Source: Theodoxus fluviatilis
Taxonomy: Eukaryota; Mollusca; Gastropoda; Cycloneritida; Neritidae
Length of the DNA: 25,000 bases
Assembly (NCBI GenBank): GCA_034096865.1
Contig: JAWQFJ010017529.1
Location: 10,001-35,000, forward strand
Reading direction: 5' to 3'
In this document: positions 1 to 10,692 of the stretch, one piece after another
How the letters are laid out: every line of letters begins with the position of its first letter
Position numbering within the stretch: the stretch's first letter is position 1
Program-made: the position numbers and the translations under genes
The notes under the pieces: generated by a model
What the model was told of the DNA's origin: nothing
Seen by the model: only the letters and a program-made list of their open reading frames with translations
Databases searched by the model: none

Positions 1-2325
1 ATGCAGTTCTGGCACGAAATAAACACCTCTCCCAACCTCTCGTTCTAATGCTCGCTACAAGAACGAGAGAAATCTCACCACAGAGATTAAAGTCTTTCAC
101 TTCCAAAATGTCGCAAACTGCAAACAATCTTCAACCCACAAACAGTCTCCAACTTCACTGTAAAACATTTAACAAACCCGCGTTAAATTGAAATTCCCAA
201 ACTCTCTCTGAAACCCTGGAACGTTAGGAAACAAATCCCCAACAGAAAGATTTTCCCCGTCCCTACACACAGTCTCCTTTGGCTAAGTTACTCAACGAAG
301 CCACACAATACCCCTTCACCGTCTGCATAACAATGAGCTCGAACCCCCGTTAGCTCCACCCCTCTTCCCCTTGATGACGTACTTCCGCCCACCACTCGCA
401 ATCAAGGAAAGACACACAGAGGCAAATCAGACATGCGTGAAACCGCAATTACGCGTCCCTTTCTCGCACGACAATCTCGTCCGACACAAGCTCCCGTGAG
501 CAATGAAATAGATGATGTATACAAGTGAAGAAAGGTGAAAAAAGGTTCCAGCTTACCCTTTTCGAAGCCTGAACCGTTCGCAGTCCAGAACACTCCAATC
601 CTGTCATAGAACTACCCTGCCCAACCAGCAGAGTAATACCAACCCAAACCTCACAGAAAAATTGCTCACGACCTACTACCCCTTCCCCCCTTTCAGTCCG
701 TCGAAAGTACAACTGTCCCAAGCACCGTGCTTAGACAAGTCTACAAGAAAAGTTCCTCTTTGAAGGTTCCCAGTAGTACAGCGAAGAAGTACGCCTCCCA
801 GCGTCTCTGCGTCGTGGCGCCAGGTAGGCTCCCTCGCCCCGCTCCTGTCCTGAGGTATCACTGACTAGCGAGCACCGCGCTTGCTACCCAAGTCAGTAAA
901 GTTCGGAAAGTCCGTCCGAATGCAGCAGGAATCCCCCTGGTCATCAGTACAAGTGCAAAATAATTTCATCCTACAAGAAGATCAGTCCATTCATCGCACT
1001 TCTCTCGTTGTATATCTCCCCTACAACCATTGGCTGCGCGTATCACCTCCCCGCGCGAGTGAACGAACGCTAGCGTCCTTGACCGTCCCGCCTCTAACCT
1101 GTCCTATCACCCTGACAGTTAGGCCACAACCAATGTGGACTTCAACACCAGTCCGTCGGTGTATTCGTTAGACCCCAAAATAGCACACAGCTAGTCGTAA
1201 CGAAGTTGTAACTCCCGGAGTTACTAATGAAGAGAGTACTTGCACATCAGTCCCCATAGCTGTTGAGGAAAAGCACACCATGTGCTTCGAAGTGTCGTTT
1301 GTCGATCTTGACGCTGGCCCGTGCCGACGTAGGTCAAGTTCTCGCTAACTCTCGAGGAAGCAGGTAATTGCGGAATGCAATAGCAGAAACGACAGAGTGC
1401 TCGTAGTGCGCACGTAGAACGTGCGAGGTTCGTAAGTAGCCTGAAACATATAACCGCGTGCCTAATAAAAAACTACACTTTCTCCCCCAAGAATTTTACA
1501 CATGTGTGATTCAACATAGAGCGATGCACACTTGCCCAAACGCTTAGTTGAAACGAAACTTGCCCACACCCAGCGAGTAAGTTGAATTTAAACATTCCCG
1601 GTTCACGAATTGAATCACAAATCACGACTTAACGGAGACATGCATTTCCCCCAACCTTTCCCCAAAGATTTTAATCAATTCCAAAGCATAATTCACTCAC
1701 GCCCAATGAATGACCCTTTTCCCGCCTTAACCAACGGTCAATTTCCCAATGGCAAAGAATTATCGCAAATTGCACATTACCTCAAAACCATCAGGCCGTG
1801 ATGCCTCCAGAAGCGAAAATCCGCTCCATCCCAAACCAAGGCTCTCTTCCCCACTCTCGTGGCTGACTCAGCATAAGTCACCAGCAGAGAGATTTCCAAA
1901 GCGAAACGACTTCGCTTTTAGCCGCCCGTGCGGCTCCGGTTGGTAGCGCCGACCGTTCACTCAACCTTCCCATCCAGACGATGGATATGATCTGATCAGC
2001 AAGACGCCGTCGGATCCGAAGTTAACTCTGTCACGTGATTTATCCCCAATCAGAGTTCAGTAATTTCGTGTCCTTCGACAATCTCCCAATCATTGCTCGA
2101 CTAATTTTCGCGCTCTTCAGACCCGTGCTGAAGGCGTGTGGACCCCGTGGCATACCAACGCACCCCTACACCCTCCAACTAACCCCCTGAGGTGACGTCG
2201 CTCCCCCCGCCACACGAAGCTATCTGCCGCATTGTGGTAAAACGGTCCGAGCGCGTAATTTAAGGCAACCGCATGCACTAATATTTACGGTGCCACATCA
2301 CACCCAAGTCGCGTTTCGCGACAGC
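1..2325. other. Unique DNA, no gene recognised
   Basis: No tandem repeat or recognisable coding region is visible. The longest open frames are under 100 codons, lack recognisable domains and have no convincing splice context. CpG dinucleotides are fairly frequent. Two CCAAT-type pentamers in opposite orientation (ATTGG near 1030, CCAAT near 1131) lie in a locally GC-rich stretch, and a TGACGT half-site sits directly before ACTTCCG at 375-387. These are weak promoter-like hints only. A small imperfect hairpin (CTAAC-CTGTC with GACAG-TTAG) lies at about 1094-1123. Nothing here supports a gene call. Confidence 0.6.
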
Positions 2326-3729
2326 CATGCTTGGGAAAGGAAGATGGTGCTGAGGAAAGAAGGTGGTGCTGGAGAAGAAAGGTGATGCTGGGGAAGGATG
2401 GTGGTGCTGGGGAAGGATGGTGGTGCTGGGGAAGGATGGTGGTGCTGGGGAAGGATGGTGGTGCTAGGAAAAGACGATTGTGCTGGGAAAGAAATGCGAT
2501 GCTGGGGGAAGGAAGGTGGTGCTGGGGAAAGAAGGGTGAGCTGAGGAAAGAAGGTGGTACTGGGGAAGGAAGGTGGTGCTGGGGACGGAAGGTAGTGCTG
2601 GGAAGGAAGATAGTGTTGCTGAAGGAAGGTGGTGCTGGGGAAGGAAGGTGGTGCTGGTGAAGGAAGGTGGTGCTGGTGAAGGAAGGTGGTGCTGGTGAAG
2701 GAAGGTGGTGCTGGTGAAGGAAGGTGGTGCTGGTGAAGGAAGGTGGTGCTGGTGAAGGAAGGTGGTGCTGGTGAAGGAAGGTGGTGCTGGTGAAGGAAGG
2801 TGGTGCTGGGGACGGAAGGTGGTGCTGGTGAAGGAAGGTGGTGCTGGTGAAGGAAGGTGGTGCTGGGGACGGAAGGTAGTGCTGGGAAGGAAGATAGTGT
2901 TGCTGAAGGAAGGTGGTGCTGGTGAAGGAAGGTGGTGCTGGTGAAGGAAGGTGGTGCTGGTGAAGGAAGGTGGTGCTGGCTAAGGAAGGTGGTGCTGGTG
3001 AAGGAAGGTGGTGCTGGTGAAGGAAGGTGGTGCTGGTGAAGGAAGGTGGTGCTGGTGAAGGAAGGTGGTGCTGGTGAAGGAAGGTGGTGCTGGTGAAGGA
3101 AGGTGGTGCTGGGGACGGAAGGTGGTGCTGGTGAAGGAAGGTGGTGCTGGTGAAGGAAGGTGGTGCTGGTGAAGGAAGGTGGTGCTGGTGAAGGAAGGTG
3201 GTGCTGGTGAAGGAAGGTGGTGCTGGTGAAGGAAGGTGGTGCTGGTGAAGGAAGGCGGTGCTGGTGAAGGAAGGTGGTGCTGGTGAAGGAAGGTGGTGCT
3301 GGGGAAGGAAGGTGGTGCTGGTGAAGGAAGGTGGTGCTGGTGAAGGAAGATAGTGTTGCTGAAGGAAGGTGGTGCTGGTGAAGGAAGGTGGTGCTGGTGA
3401 AGGAAGGTGGTGCTGGTGAAGGAAGGTGGTGCAGGTGAAGGAAGGTGGTGCTGGTGAAGGAAGGTGGTGCTGGGGAAGGAAGGTGGTGCTGGTGAAGGAA
3501 GGTGGTGCTGGTGAAGGAAGGTGGTGCTGGGGAAGGAAGGTGGTGCTGGGGAAGGAAGGTGGTGCTGGTGAAGGAAGGTGGTGCTGGTGAAGGAAGGTGG
3601 TGCTGGGGAAGGAAGGTGGTGCTGGTGAAGGAAGGTGGTGCTGGCGAAGGAAGGTGGTGCTGGCGAAGGAAGGTGGTGCTGGGGAAGGAAGGTGGTGCTG
3701 GTGAAGGAAGGTGGTGCTGGGGAAGGAAT
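2326..3729. repeat. 19-bp minisatellite, about 73 copies
   Basis: The plus-strand unit is GGTGGTGCTGGTGAAGGAA (19 bp), repeated head to tail. The first roughly 300 bp are more diverged (GGGGAAGGAT and GGGAAAGAA variants) and the rest is nearly homogeneous. Higher-order structure is visible: a variant block with GGGGACGGAA and TAGTGTTGCT occurs at 2581-2620 and again at 2865-2904, 284 bp apart (15 units less one base, because the block contains an 18-bp unit). TAGTGTTGCT returns at 3351, exactly 24 x 19 bp later. The minus strand has no stop in any frame, so three overlapping 19-residue-periodic frames rich in Pro, Ser, His and Thr stay open for about 250-530 codons. I read these as a by-product of the repeat, not genes, because the period is not a multiple of 3 and all frames are equally open. 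Confidence 0.97.
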
Positions 3730-3874
3730 GACCAAAACCCGACGTGACAGGAGTTATGGCGGGACAGCAAACCCAGGAAGCAACGCATTGCACTGTGAGC
3801 GACAAAAGGGTTCTGGTGTCCGAAATGACAATGCTGAACCTTAACAGTCTCGTTTTCCATGTTCCAACCGGGCA
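3730..3874. other. Spacer between two minisatellites
   Basis: About 145 bp of unique sequence separates the 19-bp array from the 23-bp array. It contains start codons that open into the neighbouring arrays on both strands. It has no recognisable gene or site. Confidence 0.6.
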
Positions 3875-4056
3875 TTGTATGGGAAGTGGAACTCACATTG
3901 TATGGGAAGTGGAACTCACATTGTATGGGAAGTGGAACTCACATTGTATGGGAAGTGGAACTCACATTGTATTGGAAGTGGAACTCACATTGTATGGGAA
4001 GTGGAACTCACATTGTATGGGAAGTGGAACTCACATTGTATGGGAAGTGGAACTCA
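3875..4056. repeat. 23-bp minisatellite, 8 copies
   Basis: Eight head-to-tail copies of a 23-bp unit begin at 3875, 3898, 3921, 3944, 3967, 3990, 4013 and 4036. Each reads TTGTATGGGAAGTGG followed by AACTCACA, and the last copy is truncated by 2 bp. Only the copy at 3967 differs visibly (TATTGG for TATGGG). The unit has no stop on the plus strand and 23 is not a multiple of 3, so all three plus frames are open and give rotated versions of one 23-residue peptide. No gene is inferred. The near identity of copies indicates recent expansion. Confidence 0.97.
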
Positions 4057-4342
4057 GTGGTTGAAAGGAAAAGAAAAGTACAATAGCCCTTCTCAGACTG
4101 AACTTTCCAGACTTGCGACGAAAGATGCCACCACACGTCAATAGGATTCACGAAAACGAGCATCTTTGCGGGCACATATGAAAATATGACATTTACCGGT
4201 GAATTGTTGTTCCCCGCGGAGCAAAAAAGGTTTAGGGTTCAAAAGCACATTTACCTTCCAGGCGTTGTGCGTCCGCCGCCATACAGGCACTGACTGCTTG
4301 CCCTTCTGGCAGGGCGTTGACGAGATGACGAGAACTTGATTG

Positions 4343-4346
<4 letters not shown>
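4057..4346. other. Unique spacer, no gene
   Basis: About 290 bp of non-repetitive sequence lies between the 23-bp array and the GA tract. The minus-strand open frame entering it from the adjacent CT/GTCC tract is low complexity (Cys, Leu, Ser, Val and Pro) and not a credible protein. Confidence 0.55.
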
Positions 4347-4395
<49 letters not shown>

Positions 4396-4412
4396 CAGAG
4401 AGACAGAGAGAG
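4347..4412. repeat. (GA)n microsatellite with GACA interruptions
   Basis: A perfect AG dinucleotide run covers about 4347-4386, followed by AGAGAGACAG-type interrupted repeats to about 4412. It grades directly into the tetranucleotide array that follows. Confidence 0.95.
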
Positions 4413-4478
4413 AGGGACGGACGGACGGACATACGGACGGTCGGACGGACGGACGGACAGGCAGGCAGACAGACCGGG

Positions 4479-4511
<33 letters not shown>

Positions 4512-4570
4512 GGCAGACAGGCAGACAGGCAGGAGGCAGGCAGGCAAGCAAACAGACAGACAGACAGACA
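4413..4570. repeat. (GGAC)n / (CAGA)n compound tetranucleotide array
   Basis: GGAC repeats with single-base variants (ATAC, GGTC) run from about 4413 to 4458. They pass into GGCA and CAGA repeats to about 4570. The change of dominant unit along the tract suggests successive local expansions of point-mutated units. Open frames through it encode only Asp/Arg/Thr repeats or, on the minus strand, Cys/Leu/Ser/Val repeats, and are not genes. Confidence 0.95.
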
Positions 4571-4698
4571 AACATAGAGACAGAGACTTAGAGATAGAGA
4601 CTAAGAAAGAGACTTAGAGACTTAGTGAGAAACAGAGACATTGAGAGAAAAATATACATGCCGCCACATGGACAGAGACAGAGAGAGAGAGAGTAGGT
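4571..4698. repeat. Degenerate GAGA/GACTTA simple repeat
   Basis: A purine-rich tail of the preceding array contains repeated AGAGACTTA and AGAGACA motifs and ends in a short AGAGAGAG run near 4680-4693. It looks like an older, decayed extension of the same microsatellite. Confidence 0.8.
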
Positions 4699-4770
4699 AG
4701 TAGATAGTGGGGTGAGGTGGGGATAGAAGAGTACGAAACAATGGGGGGTGGAGACAAAGGCAGAGGGACA

Positions 4771-4786
4771 GGGGGGGGGGGGGGGG
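4771..4786. repeat. Poly-G homopolymer (16 G)
   Basis: Sixteen consecutive G residues sit in a G-rich neighbourhood (ATGGGGGGTGGAG at 4741-4753). It could form intermolecular G-quadruplexes, and its exact length is likely to be unreliable in any assembly. Confidence 0.95.
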
Positions 4787-7345
4787 CATGGGCCGTAACT
4801 GTTGATGACGTCCTAACTCGTGTTGTGGGTCCCCATGAATCCGGTCTGAAGGCAGGCCGGGCTGCCGAATGGGGCGCCCCCTGCCGGGCTCCCAGTTTCT
4901 ACGACATATTGATATTCACGTTTTGTTTGAATGCCCCGGCACATGGGAACAAATGTCGCTTCTCGTCACCCCGGGCTCCTCGTAACCTTTTGTGCCTCTG
5001 CATGCGTGAGCAACCCCGCCTCACTCCAGCGACTCTGTCTCCGGACTCCAGCTTCGATACCGCGGATGACCAACCAGCACCGCTGTGCTATGGGGAGCTC
5101 TTTTTCTCAGTGTGAAATGTTGTTTTTCAGACGTAAGTCGCCTGTACAACTGAAGGAAGTTTGTACATTTTGAAATGGTAATTACGATTGTTTAGTTTTC
5201 CTGTACAGGTTTGCAACATCATGCGTCGCCGTGTGTCAGTGTTGTGTTCATGGATGTGTATGTTTTTATGACTCTCAAGATGTCATGCCTTACAAGCATA
5301 ATCGATACGCCATAATTAGGACATTATGAGCATTAGACAAGTCCTTTTTAAAGCTGACTAGGTGAAACTACTGTATGTAGTTGGCTTTTCCATTGTCAGT
5401 CTGGAAAGGATGCCTGACCAACTGTTTTATGCTTGTGATATTTGTTTTTCTCAGTTTGGTTTCCTTTAAACTGGCTCATCATTTTACGACTGAACAGTGC
5501 ATTCTTGAGAGATAAACAAGTTAAAAAGCTAATTTTTATATTAAAACTTTAACACACTTTCTGTTTGTGAAAGATGCAGAGGAAACACACAATATACACA
5601 GCGAGTGAATATGTAGAAATGGGTAACACTTCCCACAAGTTTGCAAACATTTCACATTTTTTTCCTATTTCACTGCCAGTGGAAAGTTTATTTCCTTGAT
5701 GTTGTCGCCGAAACTGCCAACGATTATCTCCAAAGACGAGGACAGGAGGAAATAAAGTCTTTAGACGCCAAATGACTCGGATTGCGCTTCGAGCTCTGAG
5801 CAAACGGGTCGTAACAACCGAGACTACTTTAAAAAGCCACTGATAGAATCCACGTTTTTACTGGAAATCAAGGCGACGGAAATAATGTGTAACATGGGCT
5901 CATCGCTCGGGGAAAGGAATACGCTGTTTTTCTGGAGCTGCGGAAATGGAGTCATGGAGTGAGTTTTTGGCGGCAGTCTGTCTCCCTGTAGCCAGGACGA
6001 AAAGCTCCCCGTGCTGCCACCGCTTTTCCTCCGCTGTTTTCCTCCAGACCGATGCAGACGCATCCTGTGTCTCTCTGTTTGCGCCCTTCTTTCCAGCGGA
6101 GGCGTCACCTTACAATATATTTTCTCGCTCCCGCCCCGCTATAGCATCTTTTTACCATATATTTTCCTCTCCCTCATCGTCGGAGCAGCTCGAACCAGAC
6201 AAAATAGTTCTCCTCCTCTCGTCTTTCTCTCCTGAACTTTTCAATCGCTCGTCCTGCGCGCCAGTTTGTGGATTCAGCAGCCGCGGGCCATGGGGAAGCG
6301 AGGGGATCCGAGGCCGCCTTGTGATGCTGGATGTAAGGCGATCAGAAAACTGTGTCCAGAACTGCTTCAGCCAGACAGACCTGCTCACGGCGAGGGGACG
6401 ACCCTCATCCAGCGCGCCTTCCACTCCTCGCACAGGCGGGCGGGACAAAACAAACCAGAGGGAGAAAGTGTATACACAGAGTTGCCTGCCCATACACACA
6501 GTCGCCTCCCCTGGCCACCCGGGGTTGCCCGTATGGAATCGCTAATCCACCTGCTGCTCTCGTTAGCGCCACGACGCCTTTGAGGTGCGGGGGAGGGGCC
6601 GCCATGCCTGCCCAAATAAAACAGTGCCTCTCATTACAGGGCCCCAGTCAATGTGGCCCCCCTCCCCTCTTCTTGTCCTCCCCACTTCCCCTTCTTCCCC
6701 CATCACGCCATCATATCCCCCCTCATACCCACCCCCCACTCCCCTCCACCCTGACTTCAACTCCTCCCTTTGGGCATTTCCCATGCAGATGTGGAGGTAG
6801 GCGTACAGCTGTGCAGCCGCTGTAGGCCCTGAGCTATCGAGAGCAGCCCCCTCCCTCCTGCAGCACATTCAACACTGACATCTGACGTTGCGCAACCCAG
6901 CAGAGCTGTCAGGAGATGTGGATCCGTCTTCAGAGGGTCTGTGTCCATGTTTTCACCATGATAGAGACGCAAATTGATGAAGCTTCCATTTTCAACTAAA
7001 AAGTTGAGATAATTATAGTTGCATAATGCTTAATCATGTCCTAACAATGAAGAATCAGAGGAAGGGTGGAAACAACCACACACGATACTTTGCAAAGTCT
7101 ATTAAGACTTTTCAATCCAATGGACTCAGCCTGGACAGAGCCGCGGTGACGGAGGGCAGAGTACATAACAAACTACACGAAGTTACTTCTGCACTGAGTG
7201 AGCAACACAAGTCCTCCTTACTGACTAGCAGGGCAGAGGTTGCGCTCTGCAATTCCCGTCTCGGCCATTCCGTCCTGACCCACTCCTGTTACTCGCAGTC
7301 GAAGCCCCCACCATTACGTCGTGCCTGCCAGGACAGATTCACCGT
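4787..7345. other. Unique region with no supported gene
   Basis: This 2.5-kb stretch has several open frames of 80-200 codons on both strands (the longest at 5946-6545 plus), overlapping one another and lacking recognisable domains. A GC-rich patch at about 4845-4895 contains the palindrome GGGGCGCCCC. The stretch 5950-6560 is CpG-bearing and pyrimidine-rich and could include an exon or promoter, but no splice-site pair with a credible peptide was found. The rest is ordinary AT-rich intergenic-looking sequence. Confidence 0.5.
6653..6771. repeat. C-rich polypyrimidine tract
   Basis: About 120 bp on the plus strand is almost entirely C and T with few purines, including several runs of five or six C. 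It is not a simple tandem repeat. Such tracts can adopt triplex (H-DNA) or i-motif structures, but here it is recorded only as a compositional feature. Confidence 0.8.
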
Positions 7346-7419
7346 ACAGTACAGTACAGTACAGTACAGTACAGTACAGTACAGTACAGTACAGTACAGT
7401 ACAGTACAGTACAGTACAG
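7346..7419. repeat. (ACAGT)n pentanucleotide array, about 15 copies
   Basis: An uninterrupted ACAGT array of 74 bp, ending in a partial unit. The unit has no stop on the plus strand and 5 is not a multiple of 3, so every plus frame reads the same five-residue peptide (Tyr, Ser, Thr, Val, Gln in rotation). The open frame spanning it is not considered a gene. The lack of any imperfection shows recent expansion. Confidence 0.98.
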
Positions 7420-7686
7420 CTTGGCGGAGTGCCCCTGGCGTGGAGTTACGTAGTGGGTCAAACAGTCTTTCAAATGCTATAAGGCCGCAAACATCTGTGC
7501 TAACGATCTGAAAAGTTTCTGATTTTAATTCTCTATTTTGAATATATTATTTTATATCTACTTTTCCTCAACTTCTTCTCAAATCTCTCATAAAGTTACT
7601 TTTCATCTAAACAATTTGAGGTCTTTATAACGCAAAAGTGTTTCCTTTGTATGTTATATATTCTATGAAGATGAAAGGATCTAAAA
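7420..7686. other. Spacer, nothing recognised
   Basis: About 270 bp of mostly AT-rich unique sequence lies between the pentanucleotide and tetranucleotide arrays. No gene, RNA or repeat was seen. Confidence 0.6.
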
Positions 7687-7876
7687 TAAACATCATCCAT
7701 CCGTCCATCTATCCGTCCATCTATCCACCAGTCCGACCGTCCATCTTTCATCAGTCCATCCATCCATCCATCCATCCACCCACCCATCCATCCATCCATC
7801 TGTCCATCCATTAATTTGTCCATCATTATCCAATAGTCTATCAATTCATACATCCATCAATCCATTATACATCCAT
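7687..7876. repeat. Degenerate (ATCC)n tetranucleotide array
   Basis: CATC/ATCC units with frequent substitutions (CCGT, CTAT, CAGT) run from about 7687. The best-preserved run is at 7756-7800, and the array then decays to about 7876. The minus-strand open frame is a Met/Asp/Gly/Trp repeat and not a protein. Confidence 0.93.
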
Positions 7877-10519
7877 GCGGTGATGGTGGCAGTTTGTCAG
7901 AGCATTGTGGGCGAAGACGATAGTGACATTCACTGCATCTTCATTATTAAAGAATTGGAGCCGCATGCTCGACTCGAGCCAATGGCATTTAGTGCGGACT
8001 AAACCCGAAGGCTGGCCTAAAATGTCTAGGCCTCAAAGTTGCGGTGACTTTTTCTCTTTGCCTACTTATTGCTGGGCTAGAATTTCAGCTTTTGCTGAAC
8101 GCACCGGACTCGAATTTTGCATGCAGCCTTTTGGTGGTTCACCGCATCTGAATTAAATCATGTCAGCTTAAAAAAAGTTATATTGACAGCTAATGAAATA
8201 ACCCAGTTACAAGAGTGCACATTTCTGATGTATTTTTCATGTACTTCAATATTCAGTGCAGAGTCCTAAACTAATTTCACGTTGTTGTTATCATGAGCTT
8301 GGTGGTGTTTATCATAGCTGAATTTTATCAACTTCAAGTTCCTAATCAAAATGTTTTGTCTGGCATCAAAAGTTGTTTTTATTTGCTTCAAGATTTGCGG
8401 GAAATCGGTGGAATGTGAATACATTTCAGATCCCAGCTTGGATGGCACTGCTATAAGCAAATTGAATTACCCAGAATTAGGAAACAAACAGCAAAGTTTG
8501 GTGGTTGCTGCCATGGTTGAGTGTCTGTTTATCATTTCAGGTTCATATTTCCCCTCTTCCCGCGTGTTTCACCTTATCCATCTATCCCTCCCTCTCTCTT
8601 TCCACCCCTCGGATCTGTTTGAAGGTTTTAAGAGCAAAAGAGATGAGAAGAAAAACGCCGACACGTTTCTTTCACAAAGATATCGCTCCTTCCATCCTGA
8701 AATTCGTCCACGACACCGAAGAATCCTCCAAGAGCGGTGCTACACCGATGGCGGGGCAAAAAAGGCGCCTTGCCTGCCATTGATCGTTTCCAGATCTGCT
8801 CGTTTTCCCAAAGACTCCGTGACGGATCTCCCCAAGTAGCGTTCTGCTTTGGATCGGCCTCCCTGCTCGGAAAAGGCAACAGAAGTTGGGAAATACTATC
8901 GTGTCCAAGAAAAACAGCTCCGAGCTGCGAGTCCGACTCGGAAACATTGGCGGCCTTTGAAGAGACAATCAGACACCGACGCGGCCACGCCACGAGATGG
9001 CGCTCTCTCTGCCTTCCCGGCAGGCCTCTTTGAAAAGGGGCGCTACTCGTGTCGTTGCGAGGGGTTACCTCCCCTGCTGTTTTTCCTGCCGCGGCCGGAG
9101 CGGGAGCGGAGGGCACCAGGTGCCGCAATTAACGACACCCTACTCGGGGAGCGCTCCTTTGCCGCACGCCTGCGTCAACATGGGGAGCGTTCCGTGTGGG
9201 AGGTACGTCACTTCCTGGCCCTGATGAGGGGCAAGAATGCTGGGACTGGAGGCTGCCTACAGCCGGGGCCTGCGGCGCCGCAAAGCATGCCGGGAAGCTG
9301 GGAGTGTTTGCACACGGCCTTGCGCCAGCGCTCGCCAGCCTCTGCAACAACTGCACGATGTTGACGAGTTCTGTTTGCAGATAGCAACGCATTCTATTTT
9401 CTGGGCTCCGCGACGAGGGAGAATCAGCCTTGTAGGTTTTCCTTTGCTCCTTTCAAGTTCTCGAGATGTCTCCAGGGAAGAAGAATCCTCCTCGATGCAG
9501 AGGAATTCTGTCTGCGGGTCTGCGGCAGCGAGATCTGTGAGGTGGTGGAAATCCAAGAAATGCCTGATTCCAGGTGGTGCTAGATTATTTTAGGGGAAAA
9601 ACTTTTCTTATCGTCTCGTTACTCACTAAAACTGCGAAACTACAGTTCAAATGCAAGGAAAACACAGTATAGCTTCTGACGACCCGGTTGCCACAAGAAA
9701 GCATCTACATTGTAATGCAAGAGAGCGGAACCTAGAAATGAGTCTGGGCATATTTATTATGAAAAGGATAGATATATCTGAATAAATCAAAACAACTGTT
9801 CTTGTCGAGTGGCGACGATGAGGAAATGGCGACACAGTGAATAGTTCTTTGCATTTTTAACAGTCGTACTTGTTTTCACTTTGATGACAATGGGGGACAA
9901 GCACTGAGAAACGACTCATGAAGCACTAATCTGCTTTGGCATCTCGGAATTGAAAAGGCTGATGCATTCTTATTGTGCGAGCATCCGTTTTAAAGTGTCT
10001 TTCTTTGAAAAGATGGTGTTTTAAATGAAAAGAACTTTAGGATTAATTAGATGAATGTGCAAATGTAGATACGACATCGTTTGGGCCTTTCACGCTACTA
10101 GCAAAGAGAAACTGTGCGATGTAGATGTGATCGATGTAACATCCAAATCGACAACGTTTTCGTTGTCTCCATTCCGCAGTATTTTCGAGGAAAAAACGTT
10201 TAAACATGCACTTTGATTCGGTTCATGTTCTAGTATGACTGTATTGTTTACGCCAAAACTAAGAGTACTGACTCATCCGGAGGTAAACAATATATTTATT
10301 TAGAAACGTAGTCTACATGGTCTACATCATCGACTGGAGTTGAAAAGCTGCAAAGCTTACAACACACCGATTGAAATGGAAAAACTGTTTTTATATAATG
10401 AAGGCAAGAAGTTAACTTTCTATTCTAAACAAAACGTTATTGGTTCTCATCTTGGTTCTCTCCACTTACCTCCTCCTGGTCTCTTTACCCCTTCAACTCC
10501 CATTTCCTATTGCTCTTCT
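7877..10519. other. Unique region with a GC-rich patch; no gene supported
   Basis: This 2.6-kb stretch carries many short overlapping open frames, none with a recognisable domain. About 8640-9400 is CpG-rich relative to its surroundings and might be a promoter or first-exon region. From about 9600 to 10440 the sequence is AT-rich with no distinctive content. No transposon ends, tRNA or snRNA were recognised. Confidence 0.5.
9180..9218 (+). promoter_or_regulatory. Possible CRE-ETS composite site beside a start/donor-like motif
   Basis: TACGTCA at 9204-9210 is followed directly by CTTCCTGG, a CRE/ATF-like site abutting an ETS-like core, an arrangement common in animal promoters. Immediately upstream, an ATG at 9180 in CAACATGG context runs seven codons to an AG|GTACGT donor-like junction after 9202. 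The two readings compete for the same bases and either could be chance in a GC-rich patch. No downstream exon was identified. Confidence 0.2.

Positions 10520-10692
<173 letters not shown>

Noticed and set aside
2285..3896. Long minus-strand open frames (506 and 532 codons) with Pro/Ser/His-rich 19-residue repeats
   Set aside because: All three minus frames are equally open because the 19-bp unit has no stop; each codon frame rotates through the unit. No flanking domain, signal peptide or splice support is evident.
3875..4144. Plus-strand frames of 75-106 codons over the 23-bp array
   Set aside because: Same repeat peptide in three registers, caused by a stop-free unit whose length is not a multiple of 3.
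4138..4617. Cys/Leu/Ser/Val and Glu/Arg/Asp-rich open frames
   Set aside because: Products of GA and GGAC/CAGA microsatellites; every register is similarly open.
5946..6545. 199-codon plus-strand open frame
   Set aside because: No recognisable domain, high Ser/Pro/Arg content from a pyrimidine-rich strand, and equally long overlapping frames on both strands.
8351..8839. 162-codon plus frame starting MFCLASKVVF
   Set aside because: A hydrophobic start is visible but no domain, and the rest is low-similarity sequence overlapping open frames on both strands; not enough to call a gene.
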